Source: Oscillospiraceae bacterium
GTDB lineage: Bacteria > Bacillota > Clostridia > Oscillospirales > WRJC01
Direction of reading: 5' to 3'
DNA: 64,000 bases
Assembly (NCBI GenBank): GCA_009783265.1
Contig: WRHM01000004.1
Span: 124,001 to 188,000 of the forward strand
Position 1 is the stretch's first letter. Each line of letters begins with the position of its first letter. Positions 24,121 through 33,224 of the stretch are shown here, one piece after another. Both the position numbers and the translations under genes were made by a program. Under the pieces are notes generated by a model that made no database searches, was not told where the DNA came from, and worked only from the letters and a program-made list of their open reading frames with translations.

Positions 24121-24951
24121 ATGCTGGAGATAATAAAATCCGCGTTTTATGGCTTGGTTCAGGGACTGACTGAATTTTTGCCCGTTTCGAGTTCGGGGCA
24201 TATCGCAATATTAAAAAATACTTTCGGGCTGGATTTCGACGACAGTATATTATTTACGCTTATTTTGCATCTTGGGTCACTCGTCGCGGTTTTTATAATT
24301 TATTTTCAGGATATAAAAAAATTATTTATAGGTTTTTTCACGCTTATGGCAAAAATTTTTACGGGCAAGTTTAAATACAAAAATTTATCCGCCGGCGAAC
24401 GGTTTGTTATATTGGTTTTTATCGCGACTGTGCCTCTTGTTGCCGGAGCTTTTATAGATAAACAGATAGAAATTCTGTCGGATTATACAAAAATCGTCGG
24501 ATTTTTTCTGATAATAAACGCTGTGATTTTATTTTTCTCAGGCATGATAAAAACAGGCGACGTGACAGAAAAAACGGCTAAGCCGTCAAACGCTGTTTTT
24601 GTCGGTTTATGCCAGCTTATAGCAGTCGCTCCCGGAATATCGCGCTCAGGCTCGACAATAACTGGCGGATTGCTGAACGGGTTTAACAGGCAGTTTGCTG
24701 TTAAGTTTTCGTTTATTATGTCAATCCCGGCAATACTGGGCGCAAGCGTTTTCAAAGCTGCCGATTTTGCAACTTCAGATATTGAGATAACAGGCTCAAT
24801 GATAGCGTCGTGCTTAACCGGGTTTATTTTTGCATTTGTATCCGGGATAATCGCGATTGTTTTGATGAACATGATAATCCGCAAAAAGAATTTTACCGTA
24901 TTTTCGATATATTGCCTGATAGTCGGGATAATCGCGCTGATTTTCGGATAA
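24121..24951 (+). CDS. uppP: Undecaprenyl-diphosphatase UppP (BacA)
   Basis: A 276-residue membrane protein that dephosphorylates undecaprenyl pyrophosphate, the wall lipid carrier, on the outer face of the membrane. The two signature motifs GLTEFLPVSSSGH and VAPGISRSGSTI are both intact. About eight hydrophobic helices are present. AAAGGGGAG precedes the start region. It is in a likely operon with rsmA and ftsK. Confidence 0.95.
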   Translation: MLEIIKSAFYGLVQGLTEFLPVSSSGHIAILKNTFGLDFDDSILFTLILHLGSLVAVFIIYFQDIKKLFIGFFTLMAKIFTGKFKYKNLSAGERFVILVFIATVPLVAGAFIDKQIEILSDYTKIVGFFLIINAVILFFSGMIKTGDVTEKTAKPSNAVFVGLCQLIAVAPGISRSGSTITGGLLNGFNRQFAVKFSFIMSIPAILGASVFKAADFATSDIEITGSMIASCLTGFIFAFVSGIIAIVLMNMIIRKKNFTVFSIYCLIVGIIALIFG

Positions 24952-24993
24952 TAAAATACAAGTCAATATTTTTTAAGGGGAGAATAAAATAAC

Positions 24994-27879
24994 ATGGCGC
25001 AAAAACGCAGAAGCACGGGCAGGGGCAAAAAAAGCACGGCGGGCAATTCACGCAGTTCAAATAATTCATATAATTCAAATAAAACAACCCCGCGTAAACG
25101 AACCCCTGCCGCAAATAATAACTCAAACAGAAAAACAAAGCGCGAAGAAATAAATAATATTAACGCCTCCGAAAATTCTGTTGATAATCTTAATTCTAAT
25201 TCGATTGCGCTTAATATAATGCCGTTTATCCTGATTATATTCTCTGTTTACATACTCGTGAGTTTTTTTATCGGCGGAATTAAAGACGTAGGCGTGGTCG
25301 GCAGGGTCACGAAAAATATATTTTACGGGATTTTAGGCCCGGTAGCTATGCTTGTCCCTTTTTTTATGACAAGCATCGCGATATTTTTAAAAAAAGATAT
25401 AAAAAACGGATTTTTTAAGTACAGGCTTATATTTTCTGTAATCTGTATTATTTTATATGCCTCTATGTTTCATCTTGGCTGGAAAGACGGCGAAAATACA
25501 GGATATAATTTAAGCGAGATAATAGATAACGGCATAAATTCAGCCGGGGGCGGCATCTTCGGGGGGTTTCTCGCCGAGACTTTAAGACGCTGCGTCGGAA
25601 ATATTGGCGCGTGGATATTCACGGTTTCGCTTGCGGTCGTTTTCAGCACGTTTTTATTCGGATATACGCCCGTCGGCATAATTAAACTTATCGCTAAATT
25701 TATAAGCGGCTATAAAACAGACACAGACGGATTTGAGCGCAATATAATAGTAAAAACGCAGGACCCCGAACGCAGGTTTAAATCCAAAACCCACAGATAT
25801 AAAATCGCGTCTCATGCAAATATTCCAGTAAAAGACAATAAAAATAATAAAAACGCCGGAAATTCCCGGGCAAGCGACTTGTCTATTGACCCTTTTGATT
25901 CACTCAGGGAAAATATCAAGTCAAAGTCTTTTAAAAAATCAAAAAATTCAAAAACAGCAGAGATAAGCATGGGAGACAATCCGTTCGCCAACAGTTTTAC
26001 CGAGGATATAGAAAACATAGAGCAGAATAATAATAATAACAACTCTGAAAATGCAAACTCAAATTCGTCGCTTCAGAGAAGTTACGGGACTCCGCTGATG
26101 ATTCCAGACAGCGAATTGTTTGAATCAAATAATAATAATCTTGAAAATGATATAGATAAATTATTCTCGGTAATCGACAAAGACGTGATTATAGATATTG
26201 ACGCAGACAAAGACTTTGAAGATTTTGAAAACTTTGACCCGGCTAATCTTGAAAATATAAAATCTATTCCGCAGGTCAGGGACGACGAACCCGATATTGC
26301 CGAAGATAATAAAAAATCCGGCAAATCTGATAATATAATAAAATTCGAGACTTCAAAAGTTTTTGAAGAAGGCGAAAATATACCCGTTAAAAAAGAATAT
26401 AAATTCCCCCCGATAAATTATCTGACAAAAGACACAAGCGCGGCAAACGTCGATATAAGCGAAGAATTAAAAACCACTGCCCAAAAACTTATTGACACCC
26501 TCGCAAGCTTCGGGGTAAAGACAAGAATCTACGGATATTCGAGAGGGCCATCTATCACAAGATACGAAATCGCGCCGGACGCGGGGGTCAAAGTCAATTC
26601 TATCGTGACTCTGGCAAGCGATATTTCGCTTAATCTTGCCGCCGAAGTCAGGATAGAAGCTCCTATACCGGGAAAAGCCGCGATCGGGATAGAAGTACCA
26701 AATAAAATCGTCGAGTTTGTGTATCTGCGCAATCTTCTGGAAACCCCGAAATTTATAAACGCCGAAAGCAAAATCACGATTGCTTTGGGAATGGACGTCG
26801 CGGGAAACGCGATATATTCTGATATTGCGAAAATGCCGCATTTGTTAATCGCGGGGACGACCGGTTCGGGCAAGACTATATGCATGCATTCGATTATCAC
26901 GAGTATTTTATATAAATCTAACCCCAATGAAGTAAAAATGATAATGATAGACCCGAAAAAAGTTGAGCTTAACATGTATAACGGTATCCCCCATTTGCTT
27001 GTGCCCGTCGTGAGCGACCCGAAAAAAGCGGCGGGGGCTTTGAGCTGGGCAGTAAATCAAATGGAAGAAAGATATATGCTTATAGAAGAAAAAGGCGCGA
27101 GGGATTTCAGGTCGTATAACGAGGCGATAGCCGACGATCCATTGTCGGAGCCGTTATGCCAGATAGTTATAATAATCGACGAGCTTGCGGACTTGATGCT
27201 TATCGCAAAAGAAAACGTGGAGCAGTCGGTAAACCGTCTCGCCGCAAAGGCGAGGGCGGCAGGGATTCATTTGATTGTCGCAACACAGAGGCCCTCGGTA
27301 GATGTTATCACGGGGCTTATCAAAGCAAATATCCCGACAAGAATAGCTTTTACCGTCGTCGCCCCTCAGGATTCAAAGACTATAATAAATATAGGCGGGG
27401 CGGAGAAATTAATCGGACGGGGAGATATGCTTTATGTGCCGACCGGAAGCAAGCCGATACGCGTTCAGGGCGCGTTCGTCAGCGAAAAAGACGTTATGAA
27501 CGTCGCCGAGTTTTGGAAAAAGCAGTCCGACGGCGAATACGACGAAAATATATTGAGCGAAATCGAACAGGAAGCCGCAAGGTGCAACACAAAAGGCGGC
27601 AGGATTCAGGACAGAGACGAAGAGACAAACGCAGACGACGAATTTAAAAAAGATTCTATGTTAAAGTCCGCGATTGAAATCGCAATTGATACAGGCAGAA
27701 TTTCTACTTCTCTGTTACAGACAAAATTATCGCTTGGATACGCGAGGGCCGCAAGAATAATAAACACAATGGAAAAAATGAATTTAATAGGGCCTTTTGA
27801 GGGATCAAAACCCAGAAAGGTTTTGATAACAAGGCAAGGATTTATCGAAATGACGATGAACAGCGATGATTTTGAGTGA
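24994..27879 (+). CDS. ftsK: DNA translocase FtsK/SpoIIIE
   Basis: A 961-residue protein. A basic Ser/Asn-rich N-terminus (about 65 residues) precedes four membrane helices (residues 75-240), then a long Asn/Asp-rich linker. The motor domain has Walker A (LLIAGTTGSGKTICMHSI), Walker B (IVIIIDELADLMLI) and VATQRPSVDVITG. The C-terminal winged-helix gamma domain is present (LLQTKLSLGYARAARIINTM), as is KPRKVLI. It pumps chromosomal DNA through the division septum; in spore formers this includes filling the forespore. AAGGGGAG precedes the ATG. Confidence 0.95.
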   Translation: MAQKRRSTGRGKKSTAGNSRSSNNSYNSNKTTPRKRTPAANNNSNRKTKREEINNINASENSVDNLNSNSIALNIMPFILIIFSVYILVSFFIGGIKDVGVVGRVTKNIFYGILGPVAMLVPFFMTSIAIFLKKDIKNGFFKYRLIFSVICIILYASMFHLGWKDGENTGYNLSEIIDNGINSAGGGIFGGFLAETLRRCVGNIGAWIFTVSLAVVFSTFLFGYTPVGIIKLIAKFISGYKTDTDGFERNIIVKTQDPERRFKSKTHRYKIASHANIPVKDNKNNKNAGNSRASDLSIDPFDSLRENIKSKSFKKSKNSKTAEISMGDNPFANSFTEDIENIEQNNNNNNSENANSNSSLQRSYGTPLMIPDSELFESNNNNLENDIDKLFSVIDKDVIIDIDADKDFEDFENFDPANLENIKSIPQVRDDEPDIAEDNKKSGKSDNIIKFETSKVFEEGENIPVKKEYKFPPINYLTKDTSAANVDISEELKTTAQKLIDTLASFGVKTRIYGYSRGPSITRYEIAPDAGVKVNSIVTLASDISLNLAAEVRIEAPIPGKAAIGIEVPNKIVEFVYLRNLLETPKFINAESKITIALGMDVAGNAIYSDIAKMPHLLIAGTTGSGKTICMHSIITSILYKSNPNEVKMIMIDPKKVELNMYNGIPHLLVPVVSDPKKAAGALSWAVNQMEERYMLIEEKGARDFRSYNEAIADDPLSEPLCQIVIIIDELADLMLIAKENVEQSVNRLAAKARAAGIHLIVATQRPSVDVITGLIKANIPTRIAFTVVAPQDSKTIINIGGAEKLIGRGDMLYVPTGSKPIRVQGAFVSEKDVMNVAEFWKKQSDGEYDENILSEIEQEAARCNTKGGRIQDRDEETNADDEFKKDSMLKSAIEIAIDTGRISTSLLQTKLSLGYARAARIINTMEKMNLIGPFEGSKPRKVLITRQGFIEMTMNSDDFE

Positions 27880-27924
27880 TTTTATGCGAATCATGAATTA
27901 AAAAATAACATGAGAATTTATATT

Positions 27925-28103
27925 CCCCACCCTCTTTTGTAAAGAGTTCGGAAGTCCACCGGACTTCCTGCACTGTCGCAACGGGCGGGTGTTTTATCTG
28001 AGCTAAATCAAACCACAAAAACACCCGTCACGCAGATTAGGTGCAATCTTAAAGTGATATATTTATGTTCTCGCGTGCCACCCTCTTTACAAAAGAGGGT
28101 TTT
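27925..28103. repeat. Palindromic repeat, family 3
   Basis: It starts CCACCCTCTTTTGTAAAGAG and ends CCACCCTCTTTACAAAAGAGGG, with AAAAACACCCGTCACGC and TCTCGCGTGCC inside, as in the copy at 57311-57430. It fills most of the 27880-28324 gap after ftsK. The rest of the gap is AT-rich and ends in the hydrogenase promoter. Confidence 0.75.
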
Positions 28104-28228
28104 ACTGTGAGAATGCTTTTTTTATTCGTAATTCGCATTGATACTAAATAACGCGAAGCAATTAATTTAGCGTTGGTATAAATTATATTATTTTACAGCA
28201 AAAATATTTTAAAAATAAATTAAAAATA

Positions 28229-28257
28229 TTGCAATTAATTTATTTTTATTGTATAAT
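28229..28257 (+). promoter_or_regulatory. Promoter of the hydrogenase operon
   Basis: TTGCAA (28229-28234), 17 bases, TATAAT (28252-28257), about 68 bases before the first gene of the operon. Confidence 0.7.
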
Positions 28258-28324
28258 AATTATAGATAAATAATTATAACGCGACGGATTATAATATAAC
28301 AGGATAACGGAGGTATATCATCAA

Positions 28325-28822
28325 ATGAAAAAGAAAATGACCACGGTAAATTTTAACGGCACGCAGGAGCAGGAAGCAATGCTCGCGCAGGTTATCGACG
28401 AATATAAAAACGTAAAGGGCGCACTTATGCCGGTTTTGCAGAAAGCCCAGCGTATTTACGGGTATCTGCCTATCGAAGTCCAGAAAATGATTGCCGACGG
28501 AATGGACGTGAGCCTTGAGGAAATTTATGGCGTTGTGACGTTTTATTCGCAGTTTATTCTTAATCCGAAAGGCGAAGTCGCGATAGCTGTTTGTATGGGT
28601 ACGGCATGCTATGTAAAAGGCAGCGGAGATATATTAAATAAAATATCGGCTAATATCGGGGTAAAGTCCGGAGAAACTTCAAGCGACGGGAAATATTCGC
28701 TCGAAGCCACAAGATGCATAGGTGCCTGCGGGCTTGCGCCGGTCATGACAATCAACGACGACGTTTACGGCAGGATAAAACTTGAGGAAGTCGATGAGAT
28801 TCTCGCAAGATACAAGAAATAA
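28325..28822 (+). CDS. hydC: NuoE/HydC-like [2Fe-2S] subunit of NADH-dependent hydrogenase
   Basis: A 165-residue thioredoxin-fold subunit with the four cluster cysteines in VCMGTACYVKG and RCIGACGLAPVM. The N-terminal helical bundle (LMPVLQKAQRIYGYLPIEVQ, VSLEEIYGVVTFYSQF) is typical of NuoE. It receives electrons with the NuoF-like subunit from NADH. GGAGG lies before the start; an ATG four codons further in is an alternative. First gene of the hydrogenase operon. Confidence 0.9.
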   Translation: MKKKMTTVNFNGTQEQEAMLAQVIDEYKNVKGALMPVLQKAQRIYGYLPIEVQKMIADGMDVSLEEIYGVVTFYSQFILNPKGEVAIAVCMGTACYVKGSGDILNKISANIGVKSGETSSDGKYSLEATRCIGACGLAPVMTINDDVYGRIKLEEVDEILARYKK

Positions 28823-28862
28823 TAAAAGTATATATAAAAAATAAAAAGGTACATAGATTATT

Positions 28863-29249
28863 ATGAAAATTATAAAGATTAAAAATATAGCTGAACTTAA
28901 CGCGTATAAAGAAAAAGCCAAAAATAAATTCGCGGTAAAAGAAAACGGCGGAATGAAAATTATCGTCGGGATGGCGACGTGCGGCATAGCCGCCGGAGCC
29001 GCGCCTGTTCTTGAAATATTAAACGAAGAGATAAAATCAAAAAAACTTGAAAATGTTTCTGTGGCTCAGGCAGGCTGTATTGGCTTGTGCCAGTACGAGC
29101 CGATAGTCGAAGTTTTTGAATCGGGAAAAGAAAAAATAACTTATGTTAAAATAGACGCGAAAAAAGCGAAAGAAATAGTAAACAGCCATATTATCGGGGG
29201 CAGGATAGTGAGCAACTACACGATTGGCGAAGCTATTAAAAATTTATAG
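28863..29249 (+). CDS. Thioredoxin-like [2Fe-2S] ferredoxin protein in the hydrogenase operon
   Basis: A 128-residue protein with a thioredoxin-like [2Fe-2S] fold: GMATCGIAAGA and AQAGCIGLCQYEP hold the cysteines. Proteins like this lie between the NuoE-like and NuoF-like genes in many clostridial NADH-linked hydrogenase operons, and are also related to the N-terminal domain of the next gene. It is probably an electron carrier or assembly subunit. Only one Cys is in the first motif, so cluster binding needs three Cys or a different ligand; this is worth noting. Confidence 0.75.
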   Translation: MKIIKIKNIAELNAYKEKAKNKFAVKENGGMKIIVGMATCGIAAGAAPVLEILNEEIKSKKLENVSVAQAGCIGLCQYEPIVEVFESGKEKITYVKIDAKKAKEIVNSHIIGGRIVSNYTIGEAIKNL

Positions 29250-29300
29250 GGCATAAATCATAAAGCGTAAAGCGCAATACATAAACGGAGGAAAAAATTA

Positions 29301-31115
29301 ATGATACGTTATCATATATTGATTTGCGGGGGGACTAAATGCGAAAATTCTGACTGCAAGGGCGTTATCTCAGCACTTGAAGATTCAATAAAACATAACG
29401 GGCTGGAAAATGAAATAAAACTCGTCGAGACAGGATGTCACGGATTATGCCTGAGCGATCCAAATAGTATAATCGGCTCGCTCGGAACTGTTATAGTAGT
29501 ATATCCAGATGCTGTGACTTACGCAAAAGTCGCGCCGGGCGATATAAAAGAAATAGTCGAGGAGCATTTTATAAATAACAGGCCCGTAAAACGGCTTGTA
29601 TATGACGAAGCTATAAACGGGGAAAATTTATTTTCGCTGAACGAGACCCCGTTTTATAAAAACCAGAGCAGAATAGCGTTGAAAAGCTGCGGGATTATCG
29701 ACCCGGAAAATATAGATGAATATATCGCAAACGACGGCTATCAGGCCCTTGCGAAAGTTTTGACTGAAATGGAACCCGGGGAAGTCATAAAAACAATAAA
29801 AGACTCGGGTTTGAGAGGCAGGGGCGGCGCGGGATTTCTGACGGGACGAAAATGGGAGTTCGCGGCCGATCAGGTCTCGGACAAAAAATATGTCTGCTGC
29901 AACGCCGACGAGGGCGACCCCGGAGCTTTTATGGACAGGTCGGTTCTTGAGGGCGACCCGCACTCTGTAGTCGAGGCTATGGCGATAGCGGGCTACGCTA
30001 TAGGGGCCGACGAGGGGTATATTTATATAAGGGCCGAATACCCGATAGCCGTAAACCGTCTTGAAATCGCGATAAAGCAGGCGAAAGAACTGGGACTTCT
30101 GGGAAATGATATTTTGGGCACTGGATTTAATTTTGATTTGAATATAAGGCTCGGCGCGGGAGCGTTTGTATGCGGCGAAGAAACGGCTCTGCTCACTTCG
30201 CTTGAGGGCAACAGGGGCGAACCGAGGCCAAGGCCGCCGTATCCGGCGATAAAAGGCCTGTTTGGTCAGCCTACTGTTTTAAACAACGTCGAGACTTACG
30301 CGAATATCACGCAGATTATATTAAACGGCGCCGAATGGTTCGCATCTATGGGGACCGAAAAATCAAAAGGCACGAAAGTTTTCGCGCTCGGCGGAAAAAT
30401 CACTAATACGGGGCTTGTCGAAATCCCGATGGGGACTACGCTGAGAAAAGTCGTTGAAGAAATAGGCGGCGGCGTGCCGAATAATAAAAAATTTAAAGCC
30501 GCGCAGACCGGAGGGCCTTCAGGAGGGTGCATACCGGCAAGTTTGATAGATACGCCGATAGACTATGAAAATTTATCGGCAGTGGGGTCTATGATGGGGT
30601 CGGGCGGCCTGATAATCATGGACGAAGACACTTGCATGGTCGATATAGCCAGGTATTTTCTTGATTTCACGGTTGACGAATCATGTGGGAAATGCGTCCC
30701 GTGCAGGATAGGCACAAAAAGAATATATGAATTATTGAAAAAAATCACGTCGGGCCTCGGCGAAATGGAAGACTTGGATAAGCTTGAGATTTTATGCAAT
30801 CATGTGCAGACTGCTTCTCTATGCCAGCTTGGCCAAAGCGCGCCAAACCCGATTTTATCTACGCTGAAATATTTCAGGGAAGAATATATCGCCCATGTTA
30901 AAGACAAAAGATGCGTTGCCGGCATATGCAAGAATCTCCTGAAGTATATAATACTTGCAGAGAAGTGCAAAGGCTGTACGGCGTGCATACAGGTATGCCC
31001 GACCGGAGCGATTACCGGGGAGATAAGAAAAGCGCATATAATCGATCAGGAAAAGTGCATCAAGTGCGGCGCGTGCGAGCAGAAGTGCAGGTTTGCCGCT
31101 ATAATCAGAAGATAA
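29301..31115 (+). CDS. hydB: NuoF/HydB-like NADH- and FMN-binding subunit of the hydrogenase
   Basis: A 604-residue subunit. Domain 1 is thioredoxin-like [2Fe-2S] (CGGTKCENSDC, GCHGLC). The central NuoF domain has LRGRGGAGFLTGRKWEF for NADH/FMN, CNADEGDPGAFMDR, GAGAFVCGEETALLTSLEG and the [4Fe-4S] site ESCGKCVPCRIGT. The C-terminus has two [4Fe-4S] ferredoxin motifs (CKGCTACIQVCPTGA and CIKCGACEQKC). GGAGGA precedes the ATG. It would take electrons from NADH and, in known relatives, may exchange them with ferredoxin for bifurcation. Confidence 0.93.
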   Translation: MIRYHILICGGTKCENSDCKGVISALEDSIKHNGLENEIKLVETGCHGLCLSDPNSIIGSLGTVIVVYPDAVTYAKVAPGDIKEIVEEHFINNRPVKRLVYDEAINGENLFSLNETPFYKNQSRIALKSCGIIDPENIDEYIANDGYQALAKVLTEMEPGEVIKTIKDSGLRGRGGAGFLTGRKWEFAADQVSDKKYVCCNADEGDPGAFMDRSVLEGDPHSVVEAMAIAGYAIGADEGYIYIRAEYPIAVNRLEIAIKQAKELGLLGNDILGTGFNFDLNIRLGAGAFVCGEETALLTSLEGNRGEPRPRPPYPAIKGLFGQPTVLNNVETYANITQIILNGAEWFASMGTEKSKGTKVFALGGKITNTGLVEIPMGTTLRKVVEEIGGGVPNNKKFKAAQTGGPSGGCIPASLIDTPIDYENLSAVGSMMGSGGLIIMDEDTCMVDIARYFLDFTVDESCGKCVPCRIGTKRIYELLKKITSGLGEMEDLDKLEILCNHVQTASLCQLGQSAPNPILSTLKYFREEYIAHVKDKRCVAGICKNLLKYIILAEKCKGCTACIQVCPTGAITGEIRKAHIIDQEKCIKCGACEQKCRFAAIIRR

Positions 31116-31118
31116 GAG

Positions 31119-31246
31119 AAAAACACCCGCCCGTTGCAACGGGCACCCCCTTTAAAATAAAGAGGGTAAGGAAAGAACGCTTCTGACCCCGACCCTCTTT
31201 AATCTTTTAATCTAAAGAGGGTGGCTCCGCAGAGCCGGGTGTTTTT
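31119..31246. repeat. Palindromic repeat, family 3, inside the hydrogenase operon
   Basis: The outer arms AAAAACACCCG and CGGGTGTTTTT pair, and the inside has CCCTCTTTAATC and AAAGAGGGTGGCTCCGCAGAGCC. It fills the 168-base gap between hydB and hydA and may set their relative expression. Confidence 0.75.
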
Positions 31247-31283
31247 GGGATTAAATTTTACAGAGAGGGAAAATTAAATCAAA

Positions 31284-33044
31284 ATGGATAAAGATAATAT
31301 AAAAATAAATATAAAAATAAACGGAAAAGACTACAGCGTCGACAAAAATTCGACTATACTTGAGGCGTGCAAAATCGCGTCGATCGATGTTCCAACTCTT
31401 TGTTATATGAAAGACATAAACGCGATAGGCTCGTGCAGGATTTGTCTGGTTGAAGTAAAGGGCGCGAAAACTCTTGTGGCGGCGTGCGTTCAGCCCATAG
31501 CCGAAAACATGGAAATATTCACGAATACTCTCGCAGTCCAGAAAGCGAGAAAGACAAATCTTGAGCTTATTTTATCAGATCATAAAAAAGACTGCCTGAG
31601 CTGTATAAGAAACCAGAACTGCGAATTGCAGAAAATGTGCAAAGATTTCGCCGTTGAAGACGAAAATTATTTTAAAGGCGAACGGATAGATTTTCCGGTT
31701 GAGCATTCGACTATATTTTTAGTGCGCGATAATAATAAATGCATAAAATGCAAAAGATGCGTCGCCGCCTGCAACAAGCTTCAGGATATATCTGTAATCG
31801 GGGCAAACGACAGGGGATTTGACACGCATATTGGCTGCGCCTTTGAATTAAATCTGGCAGACGTGCCATGTATATCCTGCGGGCAGTGTATTGTCGCCTG
31901 CCCGACAGGGGCTTTATATGAAAAAGACGATACGCATAAAATCTGGGACTCAATAGAAGATCCTAAAAAACATGTCGTAATATGCACCGCTCCGTCAATA
32001 AGGGCGACCCTGGGCGAATGCTTCGGAATGGAACCGGGCAGTTTCGTTCAGGGCAAAATGGTAGCCGCCCTGAAGCGCATGGGCTTTGACGGAGTGTACG
32101 ACATGGATATGACTGCTGATTTAACTATAATGGAAGAAGCGACAGAATTAATCGAGAGAATTAAAAATAACGGCAGGCTGCCAATGATAACTTCGTGTTC
32201 TCCCGGCTGGGTAAAATACTGCGAGCATTATTTCCCTGAATTTATAGAAAATTTATCTACGTGCAAATCCCCCCAGCAGATGTTCGGCGCGATATATAAA
32301 TCTTATTACGCGCAGAAAAAAAATATTAACCCGAAAGATATATGCGTGGTTTCGGTTATCCCGTGCACAGCGAAAAAATTCGAGATAACGAGAGAGGGCC
32401 AGTCGGTAAACGGCATAAACGATGTTGATATAGCGATTACTACCCGCGAACTCGGCAGGATGATAACCCGCGCCGGAATAGATTTTCACGCTCTGCCCGA
32501 CGAAGAATTTGACGCGCCGATAGAACTCGGCTCAGGAGCCGGGCTGATATTCGGGACTATGGGCGGCGTAATGGAGGCTGCGTTAAGAACGGCGGCAGAA
32601 ATGATACTCGGCGAGTCTATTAAAGAAATTGATTTCAAAGAAGTCCGGGGGGTCGAGAGAATCAAGACTGCGAAATATAAATTAGGCGATATTGAGATAA
32701 AAGTCGCCGTAGCGAGCGGCGCGGCTCATGCGAAAAAAGTTTTGACCGCCGTCAAAAAAGGCGAGCTTGACGTTGATTTTATCGAGATAATGGGATGCCC
32801 CGGCGGGTGCATAAACGGCGGCGGCCAGCCTGTTCAGCCCATGAACGTGAGGAATTTCACGCATTTAAAGACCGCGCGCTCAAGGGCGTTATATAGCGAG
32901 GACGCGAAATCAGAAATCAGGAAGAGTCATGAGAATCCGATAATAAAAGAGATATACCAGAATTATCTTGACAAGCCGGGCAGCAAAAAAGCGCATGAAC
33001 TTCTTCACACGCATTATAAAAAGAGAAGCATGTACGCGAAGTAA
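31284..33044 (+). CDS. hydA: [FeFe]-hydrogenase catalytic subunit HydA (NADH-linked type)
   Basis: A 586-residue enzyme that reduces protons to H2. The N-terminus has a [2Fe-2S] domain (CYMKDINAIGSCRICLVEV), a His-cluster domain (HKKDCLSCIRNQNC) and two [4Fe-4S] motifs (CIKCKRCVAACNKL, CISCGQCIVACPTGA). The H-cluster domain has L1 TSCSPGWVKYCEH, L2 VIPCTAKKFE and L3 EIMGCPGGCINGGGQP. The small-subunit-like tail follows (YSEDAKSEIRKSHENP). L2 usually reads Met-Pro-Cys; here Ile replaces Met. The maturases HydE, HydF and HydG are not in the window. GAGAGGGA lies upstream. Confidence 0.95.
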   Translation: MDKDNIKINIKINGKDYSVDKNSTILEACKIASIDVPTLCYMKDINAIGSCRICLVEVKGAKTLVAACVQPIAENMEIFTNTLAVQKARKTNLELILSDHKKDCLSCIRNQNCELQKMCKDFAVEDENYFKGERIDFPVEHSTIFLVRDNNKCIKCKRCVAACNKLQDISVIGANDRGFDTHIGCAFELNLADVPCISCGQCIVACPTGALYEKDDTHKIWDSIEDPKKHVVICTAPSIRATLGECFGMEPGSFVQGKMVAALKRMGFDGVYDMDMTADLTIMEEATELIERIKNNGRLPMITSCSPGWVKYCEHYFPEFIENLSTCKSPQQMFGAIYKSYYAQKKNINPKDICVVSVIPCTAKKFEITREGQSVNGINDVDIAITTRELGRMITRAGIDFHALPDEEFDAPIELGSGAGLIFGTMGGVMEAALRTAAEMILGESIKEIDFKEVRGVERIKTAKYKLGDIEIKVAVASGAAHAKKVLTAVKKGELDVDFIEIMGCPGGCINGGGQPVQPMNVRNFTHLKTARSRALYSEDAKSEIRKSHENPIIKEIYQNYLDKPGSKKAHELLHTHYKKRSMYAK

Positions 33045-33079
33045 AAATGTTTTGGTTAATCTGGTTTTTGTTATAAATA

Positions 33080-33106
33080 AAGGACACGTAATTGCGTGTC
33101 CTTATA
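33080..33106 (+). terminator. Terminator after hydA
   Basis: AAGGACACG and CGTGTCCTT form a stem around TAATTG, followed by an AT-rich tail. Confidence 0.7.
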
Positions 33107-33122
33107 TATTATATATAATATT

Positions 33123-33194
33123 TGTAGGGGCCGCTGGCAATCCCCGTTCGTTCCGTTCCCGATGCTTTCCGGGCGGATTGCCATACGCCCCTAT
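33123..33194. repeat. Palindromic repeat, family 2-like (short, divergent)
   Basis: GTAGGGGCCGCTGGCAATCC and GGATTGCCATACGCCCCTA are imperfect inverted arms around a 30-base middle. It shares the GTAGGG/CCCTA ends with family 2. Confidence 0.6.
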
Positions 33195-33224
33195 GGATAA
33201 ATTCTATAATTTTTTATTTTATTT

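Noticed and set aside
27156-27647. 163-codon Arg/Gly-rich open frame inside ftsK
   Set aside because: It is a shadow frame of the ftsK motor domain, with implausible composition.
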